Source: Peribacillus simplex NBRC 15720 = DSM 1321 (GTDB lineage: Bacteria > Bacillota > Bacilli > Bacillales > DSM-1321). From it: a stretch of 64,000 nt of DNA. This document shows positions 25,909 through 34,731 of this stretch, one piece after another; position 1 is the first letter of the stretch, and each line of letters opens with the position of its first letter. Below the pieces are notes generated by a model. It was not told where the DNA came from. It ran no database searches and saw nothing but the letters and a program-made list of their open reading frames with translations. Location: assembly GCF_002243645.1 (NCBI RefSeq), contig NZ_CP017704.1, positions 3,862,001-3,926,000 of the forward strand. Direction: 5' to 3'. The position numbers and the translations under genes were made by a program.

Positions 25909-25938
25909 ATAGAAAAGCGTTTTACGCTTTTCTATTCA
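25909..25938 (+). terminator. Terminator or attenuating hairpin after mtlA
   Basis: AATAGAAAAGCG and CGCTTTTCTATT form a perfect 12-base stem with a TTTTA loop. The following T-run is weak, so some read-through into mtlR is likely. Confidence 0.75.
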
Positions 25939-25978
25939 GTATTTTCTCGTGTTACTCCACCTGAAATGAGTTGGTAGC

Positions 25979-28069
25979 ATGTATATTACTTCAAGGGAAA
26001 AATCAATCATAGAATTGATCATAAGAACTTCAGGAAAACATACAGCCTTATCCATTGCGACACAATTGAATGTTAGTGTTCGGACGGTTCAACGTGATCT
26101 GAAGTCCATAGAAAAAATCCTGCAATCATTTGAGTTGCATTTAACACGTAATACACATGAGGGACTGTCCATTGATGGGAAGAATGAACAAGTCTTTCGG
26201 CTTGTACAGCACCTTATGGGTAATCATCCGATCGATCAAACGCCACAAGAAAGAAAGTTGAATCTTATTTTAGCTCTACTGCAGGAAGAATCATATAAAA
26301 CTCAAGTTCTTGCGGGTGATCTCGGTATAAGCATTACGACTCTTACAACCTATTTGGACGAACTGACTGAATGGTTAAAGTATTTTAATATCGTGATTAC
26401 TAGAAAAAGGGGAGTCGGAATCGAGCTTGCTGGGACAGAAGAAAATAAACGGAAAGCCCAGGCAGCCTATTTCTTGCACTTCTTTAATGAAGAGCTGATT
26501 GAAAGTTTATTTTTGTTGCAAGAAGGAAAATTCCCAGAAGCGAAAATCCTCGGCTATTTCGATCCCGAATATCTTCTGGCAATTGATGGGGTGCTGTTTT
26601 CCACTTTTAACAGTGTCCATTCTCGTTTGGCGGATAGCGGGTATATAGGGTTAATTGTACATATTTATATAACCCTGCAAAGGAATGAAAGCCAATTTTT
26701 TTTGGAGAAGGACTTCAAGAAAATAAGCGAACTTTCCGATGAGAATAATCTCATGAATAAAATAGGCAAGGAACTCAGCACCATGCTTGAAGTCTCTTTT
26801 ACCATCGATGATATAAGCTACCTCGCCGCCATCCTTAAAGGTTCCAAGCTTCATGCAGCGGATGCCGTTCCATATGACAGTGTGTTGCTTGGGCAGCTGA
26901 TAAGAAACCTGATAAAAGATGTTTCGGCACAACTGCAAATCGATTTAACCAAGGATTTCCCATTGTATCAGGGGCTCCTTGCCCATATGGAACCATCGCT
27001 TTTCCGGATCAAACAGGAAATGGGGTTGTACAACCCCTTAACCGAAGATATTAAACGAAAATATCCGGTTCTCTTTTTGGCAGTAAAGACCAGTCTGGAA
27101 AAGGGATTCAAAGAAATAAAGGAATTTCCAGAAGATGAAATAGCCTTCATCGTCCTTCATTTCGGATCTGCATTAGTGCTGCGGGAGGAAGAAATATCAA
27201 TAAGGGCACTCATCGTTTGCCCGACAGGTATAGGTACGTCGAAGATGCTTGCAAGCCGGATCAAAAAAGAAATCATCGAAATCGAGACTGTAGAAATCAA
27301 GACGATTAAAGACATCCAGCAGCAGGGCAGCCTGAAAAACTATGATGTGATCATTTCTACCGTCCGGCTTCCGTATATCGATAGTGATTATATCCTTGTA
27401 TCCCCTCTTTTGAGTGAAGAGAATATATTGAATATCAGGAATTATTTAAGGAAGAATATCGAAAACTTCACGAAGAATAAGCGTTATGGCAGTCATTCAG
27501 CCCATAAGGATACCGTGATCAAAAAAGAGGACGGCGAATTGAAAGAAGTACTGCAGGAATTGAAAGATGCCCAGCAGAGCATCGAGTCGATCATGGATAA
27601 TTTCCGGTTTTATCGGCTGCAGCATCTGAAAGGACATCCAGAAATCATTGAAGAAATGGTCAGGATCGCTGAAACGGAAGAACTGTTAAATGGTGCGGAT
27701 GATGTGGTCGGATCCTTGAAGGAACGAGAAAAAAAAGGTGGTTTAGGCATTCCTGGCACTGGAATGGGCCTTTTTCATACGAGACATAAGAATGTGAAAG
27801 AACTGATATTCCAGGTGGCCCACCTGGAGGAATATCGTCTGGTCAAAGGTATGGACGGAAATGACGTCCATATGAAAAATTTACTGCTGATGCTGGCACC
27901 TGAAGAATTGAGTGTAAAGCAGCAGGAAATCGTCAGCTTAATAAGTTCAAGCTTAATTGAAAGCACTGAAGCCATCATGATTTTTTCATCTTCGGACGAA
28001 GAAATGATTAACAGAAGGCTGGAAGCCATATTTTTGGACTATTTATATACTAACTTGATAAAGGGATGA
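25979..28069 (+). CDS. mtlR: MtlR mannitol operon activator (PRD/EIIB/EIIA regulator)
   Basis: A 696-residue DeoR/BglG-type activator. Domains in order: helix-turn-helix (HTALSIATQLNVSVRTVQRD) with a second HTH near 110 (LAGDLGISITTLTTYL), two PTS regulation domains at about 185-400, an EIIB-like domain with Cys414 in ALIVCPTGIGTSKM, and an EIIA-like domain with the phospho-His region GTGMGLFHTRHKNV near 590. Family members are switched by PTS phosphorylation and activate mtlA transcription when mannitol is being imported. The ribosome site is weak (GAGTTGGTAGC). Its stop overlaps the ribosome site of mtlD. Confidence 0.95.
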   Translation: MYITSREKSIIELIIRTSGKHTALSIATQLNVSVRTVQRDLKSIEKILQSFELHLTRNTHEGLSIDGKNEQVFRLVQHLMGNHPIDQTPQERKLNLILALLQEESYKTQVLAGDLGISITTLTTYLDELTEWLKYFNIVITRKRGVGIELAGTEENKRKAQAAYFLHFFNEELIESLFLLQEGKFPEAKILGYFDPEYLLAIDGVLFSTFNSVHSRLADSGYIGLIVHIYITLQRNESQFFLEKDFKKISELSDENNLMNKIGKELSTMLEVSFTIDDISYLAAILKGSKLHAADAVPYDSVLLGQLIRNLIKDVSAQLQIDLTKDFPLYQGLLAHMEPSLFRIKQEMGLYNPLTEDIKRKYPVLFLAVKTSLEKGFKEIKEFPEDEIAFIVLHFGSALVLREEEISIRALIVCPTGIGTSKMLASRIKKEIIEIETVEIKTIKDIQQQGSLKNYDVIISTVRLPYIDSDYILVSPLLSEENILNIRNYLRKNIENFTKNKRYGSHSAHKDTVIKKEDGELKEVLQELKDAQQSIESIMDNFRFYRLQHLKGHPEIIEEMVRIAETEELLNGADDVVGSLKEREKKGGLGIPGTGMGLFHTRHKNVKELIFQVAHLEEYRLVKGMDGNDVHMKNLLLMLAPEELSVKQQEIVSLISSSLIESTEAIMIFSSSDEEMINRRLEAIFLDYLYTNLIKG

Positions 28070-28074
28070 TTGTA

Positions 28075-29217
28075 ATGAAACAAGCAGTACATTTCGGTGC
28101 AGGAAACATTGGAAGAGGATTTATCGGAGCACTCTTTTCACAATCTGGATATCATGTGACATTTGTAGACATAGCGGATCAAATCATCGATCAGTTAAAT
28201 GATAAAAAGCAATATCAAGTCAAACTGGCCACTGATCAACAAGAATCCGTCACAGTAGAAAATGTTTCGGGTTTAAACAGCTTAAAGCAGGAAGAGGAAA
28301 TCATAAAAGCAATTTCAGAAGCAACCTACCTTACCACTGCTATCGGTCCTAATATTTTGCCACATATCGCTCCTTTAATTGCAAAAGGATTAGCTTCAAG
28401 AGTGAAGGAAACCGATGAAAAACTATATGTGATTGCTTGTGAAAACCAAATATCGGCAACAGACCTTTTAGAAGGCTATATTCTAGAAAACTTGGATCAA
28501 GATGCAAAGGAAAACCTAGCCGATAAAGTATACTTCTTTAACTCAGCTGTCGATCGTATCGTTCCTATACAAAATAACGAAGGATCACTCGATGTTTTGG
28601 TGGAACCTTATTATGAATGGGTCGTTGAAACGAATGAAAACATTCCTGCCGTTGAAGGGATGACCATTGTAAAGGAACTCGCTCCATTTATTGAGAGAAA
28701 ACTGTTTACCGTTAATACAGGACATGCCGTCATTGCTTACCTCGGTTATCTCAAAAATAAAAAATCGACGATTGACCAGTCATTGGAGGACGCAGGCATT
28801 GTAGAGCAGGTCAAGAAAACCCTAGGGGAAACTGGTGCTTATTTAATAAAGCAATACGGTTTGGAGCCAGATGAGCATCAGCAGTATATCGAAAAAATCA
28901 TTAATCGATTTAAAAACGCCTACCTCAATGACTCGGTGAATAGAGTCGGGCGTTCACCGCTGCGTAAGCTCGGGCCAAACGACCGTCTCGTGCGCCCTGC
29001 CGTAGAAGCTAAGAAAGCCGGACTTTCCTATACTAATCTGGCGAAAGCGATAGCGGCGGCATTACTCTTTGATTTTAACGAAGATGAAGAAGCCCTTAAA
29101 CTGCAAACGATGATCAAAGAACACGGTGTAGCTACCGCACTTAAGGAAGTTAGCGGATTGGACGAAAATAGCGAAATAACCAAAGAAGTTATCAACCACT
29201 ACAACAACTTGAAATAA
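28075..29217 (+). CDS. mtlD: Mannitol-1-phosphate 5-dehydrogenase
   Basis: A 380-residue dehydrogenase that oxidises mannitol-1-phosphate to fructose-6-phosphate with NAD. The N-terminal Rossmann motif is VHFGAGNIGRGFIG. The polyol-dehydrogenase catalytic segment is ERKLFTVNTGHAVIAYLGYL (Lys, Asn and His). Also typical is NRFKNAYLNDSVNRVGRSPL. I use ATG 28075, which is 9 bases from AAAGGG; ATG 28066 overlaps the mtlR stop and has no room for a site. The end is followed by a terminator. Confidence 0.96.
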   Translation: MKQAVHFGAGNIGRGFIGALFSQSGYHVTFVDIADQIIDQLNDKKQYQVKLATDQQESVTVENVSGLNSLKQEEEIIKAISEATYLTTAIGPNILPHIAPLIAKGLASRVKETDEKLYVIACENQISATDLLEGYILENLDQDAKENLADKVYFFNSAVDRIVPIQNNEGSLDVLVEPYYEWVVETNENIPAVEGMTIVKELAPFIERKLFTVNTGHAVIAYLGYLKNKKSTIDQSLEDAGIVEQVKKTLGETGAYLIKQYGLEPDEHQQYIEKIINRFKNAYLNDSVNRVGRSPLRKLGPNDRLVRPAVEAKKAGLSYTNLAKAIAAALLFDFNEDEEALKLQTMIKEHGVATALKEVSGLDENSEITKEVINHYNNLK

Positions 29218-29225
29218 AAGCCGAA

Positions 29226-29258
29226 GAACTCCTGAAATCCTTTTTCAGGAGTTTTTTC
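29226..29258 (+). terminator. Terminator of the mannitol operon
   Basis: AACTCCTGAAA and TTTCAGGAGTT form a stem around a short loop, followed by TTTTTC. Confidence 0.9.
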
Positions 29259-29337
29259 TTAATCAAAAGCCAATATAAAGAAGGAACCTAACATACGATA
29301 TCCCAGCATAACCTTGAAAGCGTACAAAAAAACCTTG

Positions 29338-29360
29338 TAAATAGTAATCGTTACGTTTTA
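29338..29360. promoter_or_regulatory. Zur-box-like palindrome 1, overlapping a promoter
   Basis: The site matches the 23-base B. subtilis Zur consensus (core TCGTAATNATTACGA) at 19 of 22 defined positions, with core AGTAATCGTTACG. It lies between TTGTAA (29335) and TATAAT (29359-29364), spaced 18 bases, so bound Zur would block this promoter. No gene follows directly; transcription from here would run 425 bases to the ABC operon. Confidence 0.7.
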
Positions 29361-29409
29361 TAATGAAAGACAGCCAAGACAAGAGTGACATTTAGATTTT
29401 TTTAAAGTG

Positions 29410-29432
29410 TAAATCGTAATCATTTTGATTTG
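29410..29432. promoter_or_regulatory. Zur-box-like palindrome 2
   Basis: 19 of 22 positions match; the left half AAATCGTAATCATT is perfect and the right half is degenerate. Behind it, GGCGGAAGGGGATATTT precedes an ATG that reaches a stop after four codons. Confidence 0.65.
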
Positions 29433-29554
29433 TTTGGCGGAAGGGGATATTTATGTTGAGAATATAGGGAATTGCTTGAGTTTAGGGTTTACAAAAGGCC
29501 ATTTAGTGCAGTAAATCGTAAAATTGGTGCATTTACTTAAGGTTTTGCAGCTAT

Positions 29555-29640
29555 TGCACGAGATTTAGAGCAAATACTCGTGAATTTGGAGCATTTACTC
29601 GTGAGATTGGCGCAAATACTCGTGAATGGATGCTTAATCT
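29555..29640. repeat. Intergenic 21-bp-period repeat array inside the Zur region
   Basis: ACTCGTG recurs at 29576, 29597 and 29618, exactly 21 bases apart, with a degenerate unit (GCACGAG) before it. It is the same family as at 10516-10606 (reverse orientation) and 63863-63974. Confidence 0.8.
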
Positions 29641-29721
29641 CAAGGAGCATTACATAGTTTGATTTCGGATGAGCATTCGGCAATGCGTTACCTGGTTTGT
29701 CATGATAGTAATGCTGCATTC

Positions 29722-29744
29722 TAAATCGTAATCAATACGATTTT
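29722..29744. promoter_or_regulatory. Zur-box-like palindrome 3, operator of the ABC operon
   Basis: TAAATCGTAATCAATACGAT matches the Zur consensus well; over 23 bases 20 of 22 defined positions agree. It overlaps the -10 region of a possible promoter (TTGTCA at 29697, 17-base spacer) and lies 45 bases upstream of the substrate-binding-protein start. Confidence 0.82.
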
Positions 29745-29789
29745 ACAGCAGCCAATTAAAAATAGTTAAGGTAATGGGGGAAATATATC

Positions 29790-31319
29790 GTGCTCAGAAA
29801 ATGTAAATCGGTTTTTATTGTATGTTTATCATTCTTTCTTTTGGCTGCTTGTTCCACAGAGTCTGCGAAAGATCAAGGGGGAGGGGAGAAGGAAGTGAAC
29901 TTGCTTTTTAATTTTGCGACTAGCTCGCTTGATCCGAATGTTGATACTAGTTATGTGTCACTAAGGGCTGGGATCACCGAGACATTGGTGCATCTCAATG
30001 ATGAGAATTTGACCATTGAACCTTGGCTGGCGAAAAGCTGGGATAGCAAGGATGGTCAGTTATGGAATTTCGATTTAAGGGAGGGTGTGACTTTTCAGAA
30101 TGGAAAGCCGATGGATGGTAAAGCGGTGAAGGCTTCCTTGGAGAGGGCGATGAAGGATAGTCCGGCGATCAAGAATGCTTTGCGCATCGAATCGATAGAA
30201 GCGGACGGAAATGCGCTTACCATTAAGACGGAGGTTCCTTTTCCTGAGTTTCCTTCTGAATTGGTCCATCCAAATACATCGATTATTGACGTGAAGGAAA
30301 GTGACTATATAAACAAGCCGATAGGAACGGGGCCATTTGCGGTTTCGAAATTCATACCAGGTACGGCAGTTGATTTAATCCGGTATGAGTCTTACTGGGA
30401 TGGAGCCGCAAAGCTTGAGAGAGCCAGGTTTTCGTTTAATGAAGATGCCAATGCCCGGTCTCTTGCCCTTGAATCGGGAGACGCCGATATTGTTTTCCGT
30501 CCGGAAGTGGAAAGCCTAGAAAATTTAGAGGCGATAGATGGTGTGAAGGTTGAATCGACTTCCACTTTCCGCGTACATCAAATGACGATGAATTTGGAAC
30601 GTAAAGCATTGCAGGATATAAACGTCCGAAAGGCGATAGATGCCTTGATCGACCGTTCATCCATTGTGGATACGATTTTACATGGTCATGCAGAAGTGGC
30701 AACAGGGCCTTTTCCATCCACTTTCTCTTTTGCTCCGGACTATCTGAAAAAAGAGAATGGAATGGAAGCGGCTAAGGGGTTTCTTGATCAGGCGGGATAT
30801 AAGAAAGTGAATGGTGTCATGCAAAAAGACGGCAAACCGTTAACGTTTACACTTCTTACATATAGTTCACGTGCTGACCTGCCGTTAATTGCCCAAGTTT
30901 TTCAATCGGATGCCGGCCAGTTGGGGATTGATGTGAAAATCAAGCAAATAGAAATCCCTGAAGAGTATATGGCTGCCAATCGGGATTGGGATTTAACGAC
31001 CTACAGCAATTTAACGGCTCCGCGCGGGGATGCCGGTTATTATTTAAATGCTACTTATCATCCAAAGGGAGCCTTGAACTTCAGTGGGGTCGATGATGAT
31101 CACCTGACGTCCCTGATTGATAAGCTGAACGTAACGGTCGGACAGGAGAAGCGCTCGGATTTAGCTGAGGAGATTGCGATGTATGTGGATGAACAAGTAT
31201 ATAATTCTTTCATTTTACATCCGAATACACTTGTTGCTTATGATGCCGATAAAGTTGAAAACTGGATCACTTCGAGAAGCGAATACTACATGCTGACGAA
31301 TGAACTGGATGTGAAGTGA
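29790..31319 (+). CDS. Nickel/metallophore ABC transporter substrate-binding lipoprotein (CntA/NikA-like)
   Basis: A 509-residue lipoprotein starting at GTG 29790 behind GGGGGAAATATATC. The lipobox is LLAACS with Cys21. It is a family-5 (OppA/NikA) binding protein: WSKDGQ-like DLREGVTFQNGKPM, KPIGTGPFAVSKFIPGT, the Tyr-x-x-Tyr-Trp region (YESYWDG) and ALIDRSSIVDTILHG. In staphylococci CntA of this family binds the metal-staphylopine complex. Four downstream genes complete the importer without gaps. The Zur-box-like operators and the linked nicotianamine-synthase-like gene make a zinc-metallophore complex the likely ligand; plain nickel or peptide is the alternative. Confidence 0.85.
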   Translation: MLRKCKSVFIVCLSFFLLAACSTESAKDQGGGEKEVNLLFNFATSSLDPNVDTSYVSLRAGITETLVHLNDENLTIEPWLAKSWDSKDGQLWNFDLREGVTFQNGKPMDGKAVKASLERAMKDSPAIKNALRIESIEADGNALTIKTEVPFPEFPSELVHPNTSIIDVKESDYINKPIGTGPFAVSKFIPGTAVDLIRYESYWDGAAKLERARFSFNEDANARSLALESGDADIVFRPEVESLENLEAIDGVKVESTSTFRVHQMTMNLERKALQDINVRKAIDALIDRSSIVDTILHGHAEVATGPFPSTFSFAPDYLKKENGMEAAKGFLDQAGYKKVNGVMQKDGKPLTFTLLTYSSRADLPLIAQVFQSDAGQLGIDVKIKQIEIPEEYMAANRDWDLTTYSNLTAPRGDAGYYLNATYHPKGALNFSGVDDDHLTSLIDKLNVTVGQEKRSDLAEEIAMYVDEQVYNSFILHPNTLVAYDADKVENWITSRSEYYMLTNELDVK

Positions 31320-32273
31320 ATGTTCCGCATCTTAGTCCGTCGATTCATTGAGGTCGTGATTTTTGTCCTTGTGATTACATTTATCTCTTTCCTTTTTGTT
31401 CGGCTTGCTCCAGGCGACCCGGTTCTCTCGATACTTCAAGTGGATGATGTATCGATCACAAACGAGCAAGTCAATGAGCTTCGTGAAGAATTGGGGTTCA
31501 ATGATCCGCTGTTAGTGCAGTATGGAGATTGGTTTACTGACTTTATCCAATTGGATTTCGGAAATTCCTATCTGACCAATCAGCCAGTGATGGAGATGAT
31601 CATGAGCGGGCTGCCTGCAACACTTGAGCTGGCGGTTGGGGCATTGCTTGTGATGCTTGGTATAGCCATTCCATTAGGTTCGCTTGCTGCATTGTACAGG
31701 GGAAGCTGGATTGATCAGATAAGCCGTGCCGTGTCTTTGTTAGGCGCAGCCATTCCTAGCTTTTGGCTGGGGCTGCTCTTGATAGATTTATTTGCGGTTC
31801 GATGGGGGGCCTTTCCAACAATGGGCAGGGACGGATTTCGTTCTTTGATTCTGCCGTCAGTCACTTTGGGGCTGGCCATCACAAGTGTGTACGTCCGTTT
31901 GCTGCGTTCGAGTTTAATAGATTCCCTAAGTCATGATTTCATCAGGGCTGCCCGATCAAGGGGGATTTCAGAAATGCGGATATTCTTTGCCCATGCATTT
32001 CGTTATAGCTTGCCCCCGGTCATTACCGTATTCGGTGTCAGCCTTGGCAGCCTGATCAGCGGTGTAGTGGTGATCGAAGTGATTTTTGCCTATCCAGGTA
32101 TAGGTAAGATGGTCGTGGACTCGATTCGGTCGCGGGATTATCCAGTCATCCAAGGGTATCTGTTGGTCATGGCCATCATTGTATTCATGGTTAATAGTGC
32201 CGTGGATTTATCTTATCGCTATTTAAATCCGGAGCTAAGACTGAAGGAAAGGAAGCATGGAAAATGGAGTTAG
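31320..32273 (+). CDS. ABC transporter permease (CntB/NikB-like)
   Basis: A 317-residue permease of the DppB/NikB type. It begins MFRILVRRFIEVVIFVLVIT, has the FVRLAPGDPV motif typical of the first subunit, and the cytoplasmic EAA loop DFIRAARSRGISEMRIFFAHAFR near residue 205 that contacts the ATPases. About six membrane helices. Its ATG follows the stop codon of the binding-protein gene with no gap, so the two are translationally coupled. Confidence 0.92.
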   Translation: MFRILVRRFIEVVIFVLVITFISFLFVRLAPGDPVLSILQVDDVSITNEQVNELREELGFNDPLLVQYGDWFTDFIQLDFGNSYLTNQPVMEMIMSGLPATLELAVGALLVMLGIAIPLGSLAALYRGSWIDQISRAVSLLGAAIPSFWLGLLLIDLFAVRWGAFPTMGRDGFRSLILPSVTLGLAITSVYVRLLRSSLIDSLSHDFIRAARSRGISEMRIFFAHAFRYSLPPVITVFGVSLGSLISGVVVIEVIFAYPGIGKMVVDSIRSRDYPVIQGYLLVMAIIVFMVNSAVDLSYRYLNPELRLKERKHGKWS

Positions 32274-33103
32274 TTATCAAAAAAAAATCCAAAAGGCGCT
32301 GGAGAATGACCGTCCTTTTTACGATGATGGCTACAGTCCTTGCCGTCGCGGCTTACACCTTAATTATTCTGAAACATGATCCGACACTGGTCAATCTGGG
32401 AGAAAGGCTATGGCCGGCAAGCATGGAACATCCGTTAGGGACGGATCATCTAGGGCGTGATGTATTGACACGTCTGCTGCTTGGCGCACAGCTGACGGTT
32501 GGCTACGGTCTTTTATCTCTGTTTGCCGCGGTTATCATCGGCGTCCCGTTCGGGGTGATTGCCGGTTTTAAAGGAGGGCTGATCGATCGGATCTTCATGC
32601 GCATTGCAGACGCGTTTCTCGCATTCCCTGATACCATCGTTGCCATTGTGCTTAGTGGCTTATTAGGACCAGGAATCGAAAATCTCCTGTTGGCGATCGT
32701 TCTAGTGAAATGGGTGAATTATGCCCGGCTTGTGCGAAGTACGGTGATCACCGAACGTCAAAAGGATTATGTCACAGCTGCTAAAATCAATGGATTAAGT
32801 TCATTTGGGATTATGCGGAAGCATCTATTTCCGCACCTTATCGGGAACGTGCTTGTCCTTTCTAGCCTCGATTTAGGAAAAATCATTTTGCTCATATCTT
32901 CCTTATCATATATCGGGCTCGGGGCGCAGCCGCCGGCACCAGAGTGGGGAGCCATGCTGAATGATGCCCGGCCATACTTTCAATCCAATATGTTGCTGAT
33001 GATTTACCCGGGGCTCGCCATCGTATTTGTCGTCCTTTTATCCAACATTCTCGGTGATTATTTGCGCGATGCATTCGATGTGAAAAAGGAGGTGGAATCA
33101 TGA
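32264..33103 (+). CDS. ABC transporter permease (CntC/NikC-like)
   Basis: A 279-residue permease of the DppC/NikC type. It shows the HPLGTDHLGRDVLTRLLLGA signature, DAFLAFPDTIVAIVL and the EAA loop DYVTAAKINGLSSFGIMRKH near residue 167. ATG 32264 lies 10 bases inside the end of the previous permease gene, behind AAGGAAAGGAAG. With the preceding gene it forms the heterodimeric membrane channel. Confidence 0.92.
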   Translation: MELVIKKKSKRRWRMTVLFTMMATVLAVAAYTLIILKHDPTLVNLGERLWPASMEHPLGTDHLGRDVLTRLLLGAQLTVGYGLLSLFAAVIIGVPFGVIAGFKGGLIDRIFMRIADAFLAFPDTIVAIVLSGLLGPGIENLLLAIVLVKWVNYARLVRSTVITERQKDYVTAAKINGLSSFGIMRKHLFPHLIGNVLVLSSLDLGKIILLISSLSYIGLGAQPPAPEWGAMLNDARPYFQSNMLLMIYPGLAIVFVVLLSNILGDYLRDAFDVKKEVES

Positions 33104-33897
33104 GCGTTTTATCCGTGAGGCAGCTACATATCATGGGAAAGCAAAATCATATCGTCAAGGATCTTTCATTAGATGTGCATGAAGGTGAGTGGTTTGCGCT
33201 TGTCGGACAAAGTGGAAGCGGCAAAAGCATGACGGCCATGGCAATATGTCAGCTGCTTGCTCCCAATCTCCAAGCGAAGGGGGAAATATGGTACGGGGAA
33301 AGAAATCTATTAACGCTAACTTCCTCTGAAATAAGGAAGATTCGCGGAAAACGCCTGGCTTATATTTTTCAAGATTACCAGGGTTCATTCACACCGTTCC
33401 TTACCATCGGTCAGCATTTCGACGAATATCAGCGGACGCATTTGAATCTTTCCAAAAAGGCAAGGCGGGAGCAAGCGGTAGAGGCGCTCATATCGGTGGG
33501 CCTGAATGAAGATATCTATAGCAGATACCCTTTTCAATTAAGCGGTGGGCAGCTTCAAAGGGTATCCATTTCAATAGCCCTGCTGCTTGAACCGGATATC
33601 TTGATAGCGGATGAACCGACCACAGCCTTGGACAGTGTATCTTCCTTTAAGGTCTTACAGCTGTTATCAAAGCTCCAAAAAGAAACCGGATGTGCAGTCT
33701 TGTTCATTACCCATGATTTACGTCATGTCAGGAAGTATGCGGATCGCATTGCGGTCATGAAAGACGGAGCCATCATTGAGACCGGTGATAAAAATCAGGT
33801 ATTGAATCATCCGCAGCATGCTTATACGAAAAAACTGATTCAGTCATCGCCATCATTGAGCAGAATTCCATTCAAGCTTGAAGGAGTGTCAGGATGA
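33100..33897 (+). CDS. ABC transporter ATP-binding protein (CntD/NikD-like)
   Basis: A 265-residue ATPase. Walker A is GQSGSGKSMT near residue 37, the signature LSGGQLQRVS near 147, Walker B DILIADEPTTALD near 167 and the switch His in FITHDLRH. It resembles the D subunit of Opp/Nik importers. It overlaps the previous gene by 4 bases (ATGA) behind AAAAAGGAGGTGGAATC. Confidence 0.92.
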   Translation: MSVLSVRQLHIMGKQNHIVKDLSLDVHEGEWFALVGQSGSGKSMTAMAICQLLAPNLQAKGEIWYGERNLLTLTSSEIRKIRGKRLAYIFQDYQGSFTPFLTIGQHFDEYQRTHLNLSKKARREQAVEALISVGLNEDIYSRYPFQLSGGQLQRVSISIALLLEPDILIADEPTTALDSVSSFKVLQLLSKLQKETGCAVLFITHDLRHVRKYADRIAVMKDGAIIETGDKNQVLNHPQHAYTKKLIQSSPSLSRIPFKLEGVSG

Positions 33898-34658
33898 GTT
33901 TATTAGACGTACGAAATGTCCATAAAACCTATGATAACGGAATAGAAATACTAAGGGACGTGAATTTTAGCATCGAAAGGAAGGAATGCCTCGGATTAGT
34001 GGGAGAGAGCGGTTGCGGAAAAAGCACACTGGCAAGAATCATCCTTCAGATTGAATCCTTTGACCAAGGCAGCATCCTATTTGAAGGAACTGCGCTGCAA
34101 AACAAAAGCGAACGCAGTCTAAAACCGTACCGCAAGAACATCCAGGCTGTTTTGCAAAATCCTGCATCGGCTTTGAATCCAAAACTAAGGATAAAAGATT
34201 CACTAATGGATCCATATCTTCAATTTGGCAGCGAGGTCAATCTGAAACATTTTACATATACAAGTGAAGTGAACTTTATCGGACAGCTCCTGGAAACCGT
34301 GGAGCTTCCAAAGAGTTTTGCTGAACGTTACCCGCATGAGCTAAGCGGCGGACAAAAGCAGCGTGTGACCATTGCACGCGCAATCAGCATTGAACCGGCC
34401 CTCATTATATTGGATGAACCGGCTTCAAGCCTGGACGTGCTGTCACAAGCGGCCGTTCTGAAATTGTTAGGCGGGCTGCGGGAGACTTTGGACATTTCTT
34501 ACCTTTTTATTTCTCATGATCTGTCGGCAGTACAGGAGATGAGCCAACGGATCATGGTGATGAAGGGGGGGGTTATTGTGGATTCTTTCGAAAACGAACA
34601 GCTTTTTTGCAGCGATCGCCATTCATACACAAAAGAACTGATTTCGATGTTTGAATAA
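33894..34658 (+). CDS. ABC transporter ATP-binding protein (CntF/NikE-like)
   Basis: A 254-residue ATPase, second of the pair. Walker A is GESGCGKSTLA, the signature LSGGQKQRVT, Walker B ALIILDEPASSLD and switch FISHDL. It overlaps the previous gene by 4 bases. It lacks the longer C-terminal oligopeptide-binding extension seen in many OppF proteins, as expected for the shorter Nik/Cnt type. It is the last gene of the importer; the next gene starts behind its own Zur-box-like site. Confidence 0.92.
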   Translation: MSLLDVRNVHKTYDNGIEILRDVNFSIERKECLGLVGESGCGKSTLARIILQIESFDQGSILFEGTALQNKSERSLKPYRKNIQAVLQNPASALNPKLRIKDSLMDPYLQFGSEVNLKHFTYTSEVNFIGQLLETVELPKSFAERYPHELSGGQKQRVTIARAISIEPALIILDEPASSLDVLSQAAVLKLLGGLRETLDISYLFISHDLSAVQEMSQRIMVMKGGVIVDSFENEQLFCSDRHSYTKELISMFE

Positions 34659-34680
34659 GAGCTTGTGTTTATTTGAGTTT

Positions 34681-34703
34681 TAAATCGTAATGTTTTCGAT
34701 TAA
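34681..34703. promoter_or_regulatory. Zur-box-like palindrome 4, before the MATE gene
   Basis: TAAATCGTAATGTTTTCGAT carries a perfect left half and a two-mismatch centre; 19 of 22 defined Zur positions agree. It lies 28 bases upstream of the MATE start codon. Confidence 0.72.
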
Positions 34704-34731
34704 AGTGAAGTTTGATTAAGGAGGAAGTAAG

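Noticed and set aside
29537..29719. Minus-strand frame with a seven-residue repeat (FTSIC / LTSKC)
   Set aside because: The heptad comes from the 21-base DNA repeat; no ribosome site, and it lies in a regulatory region.
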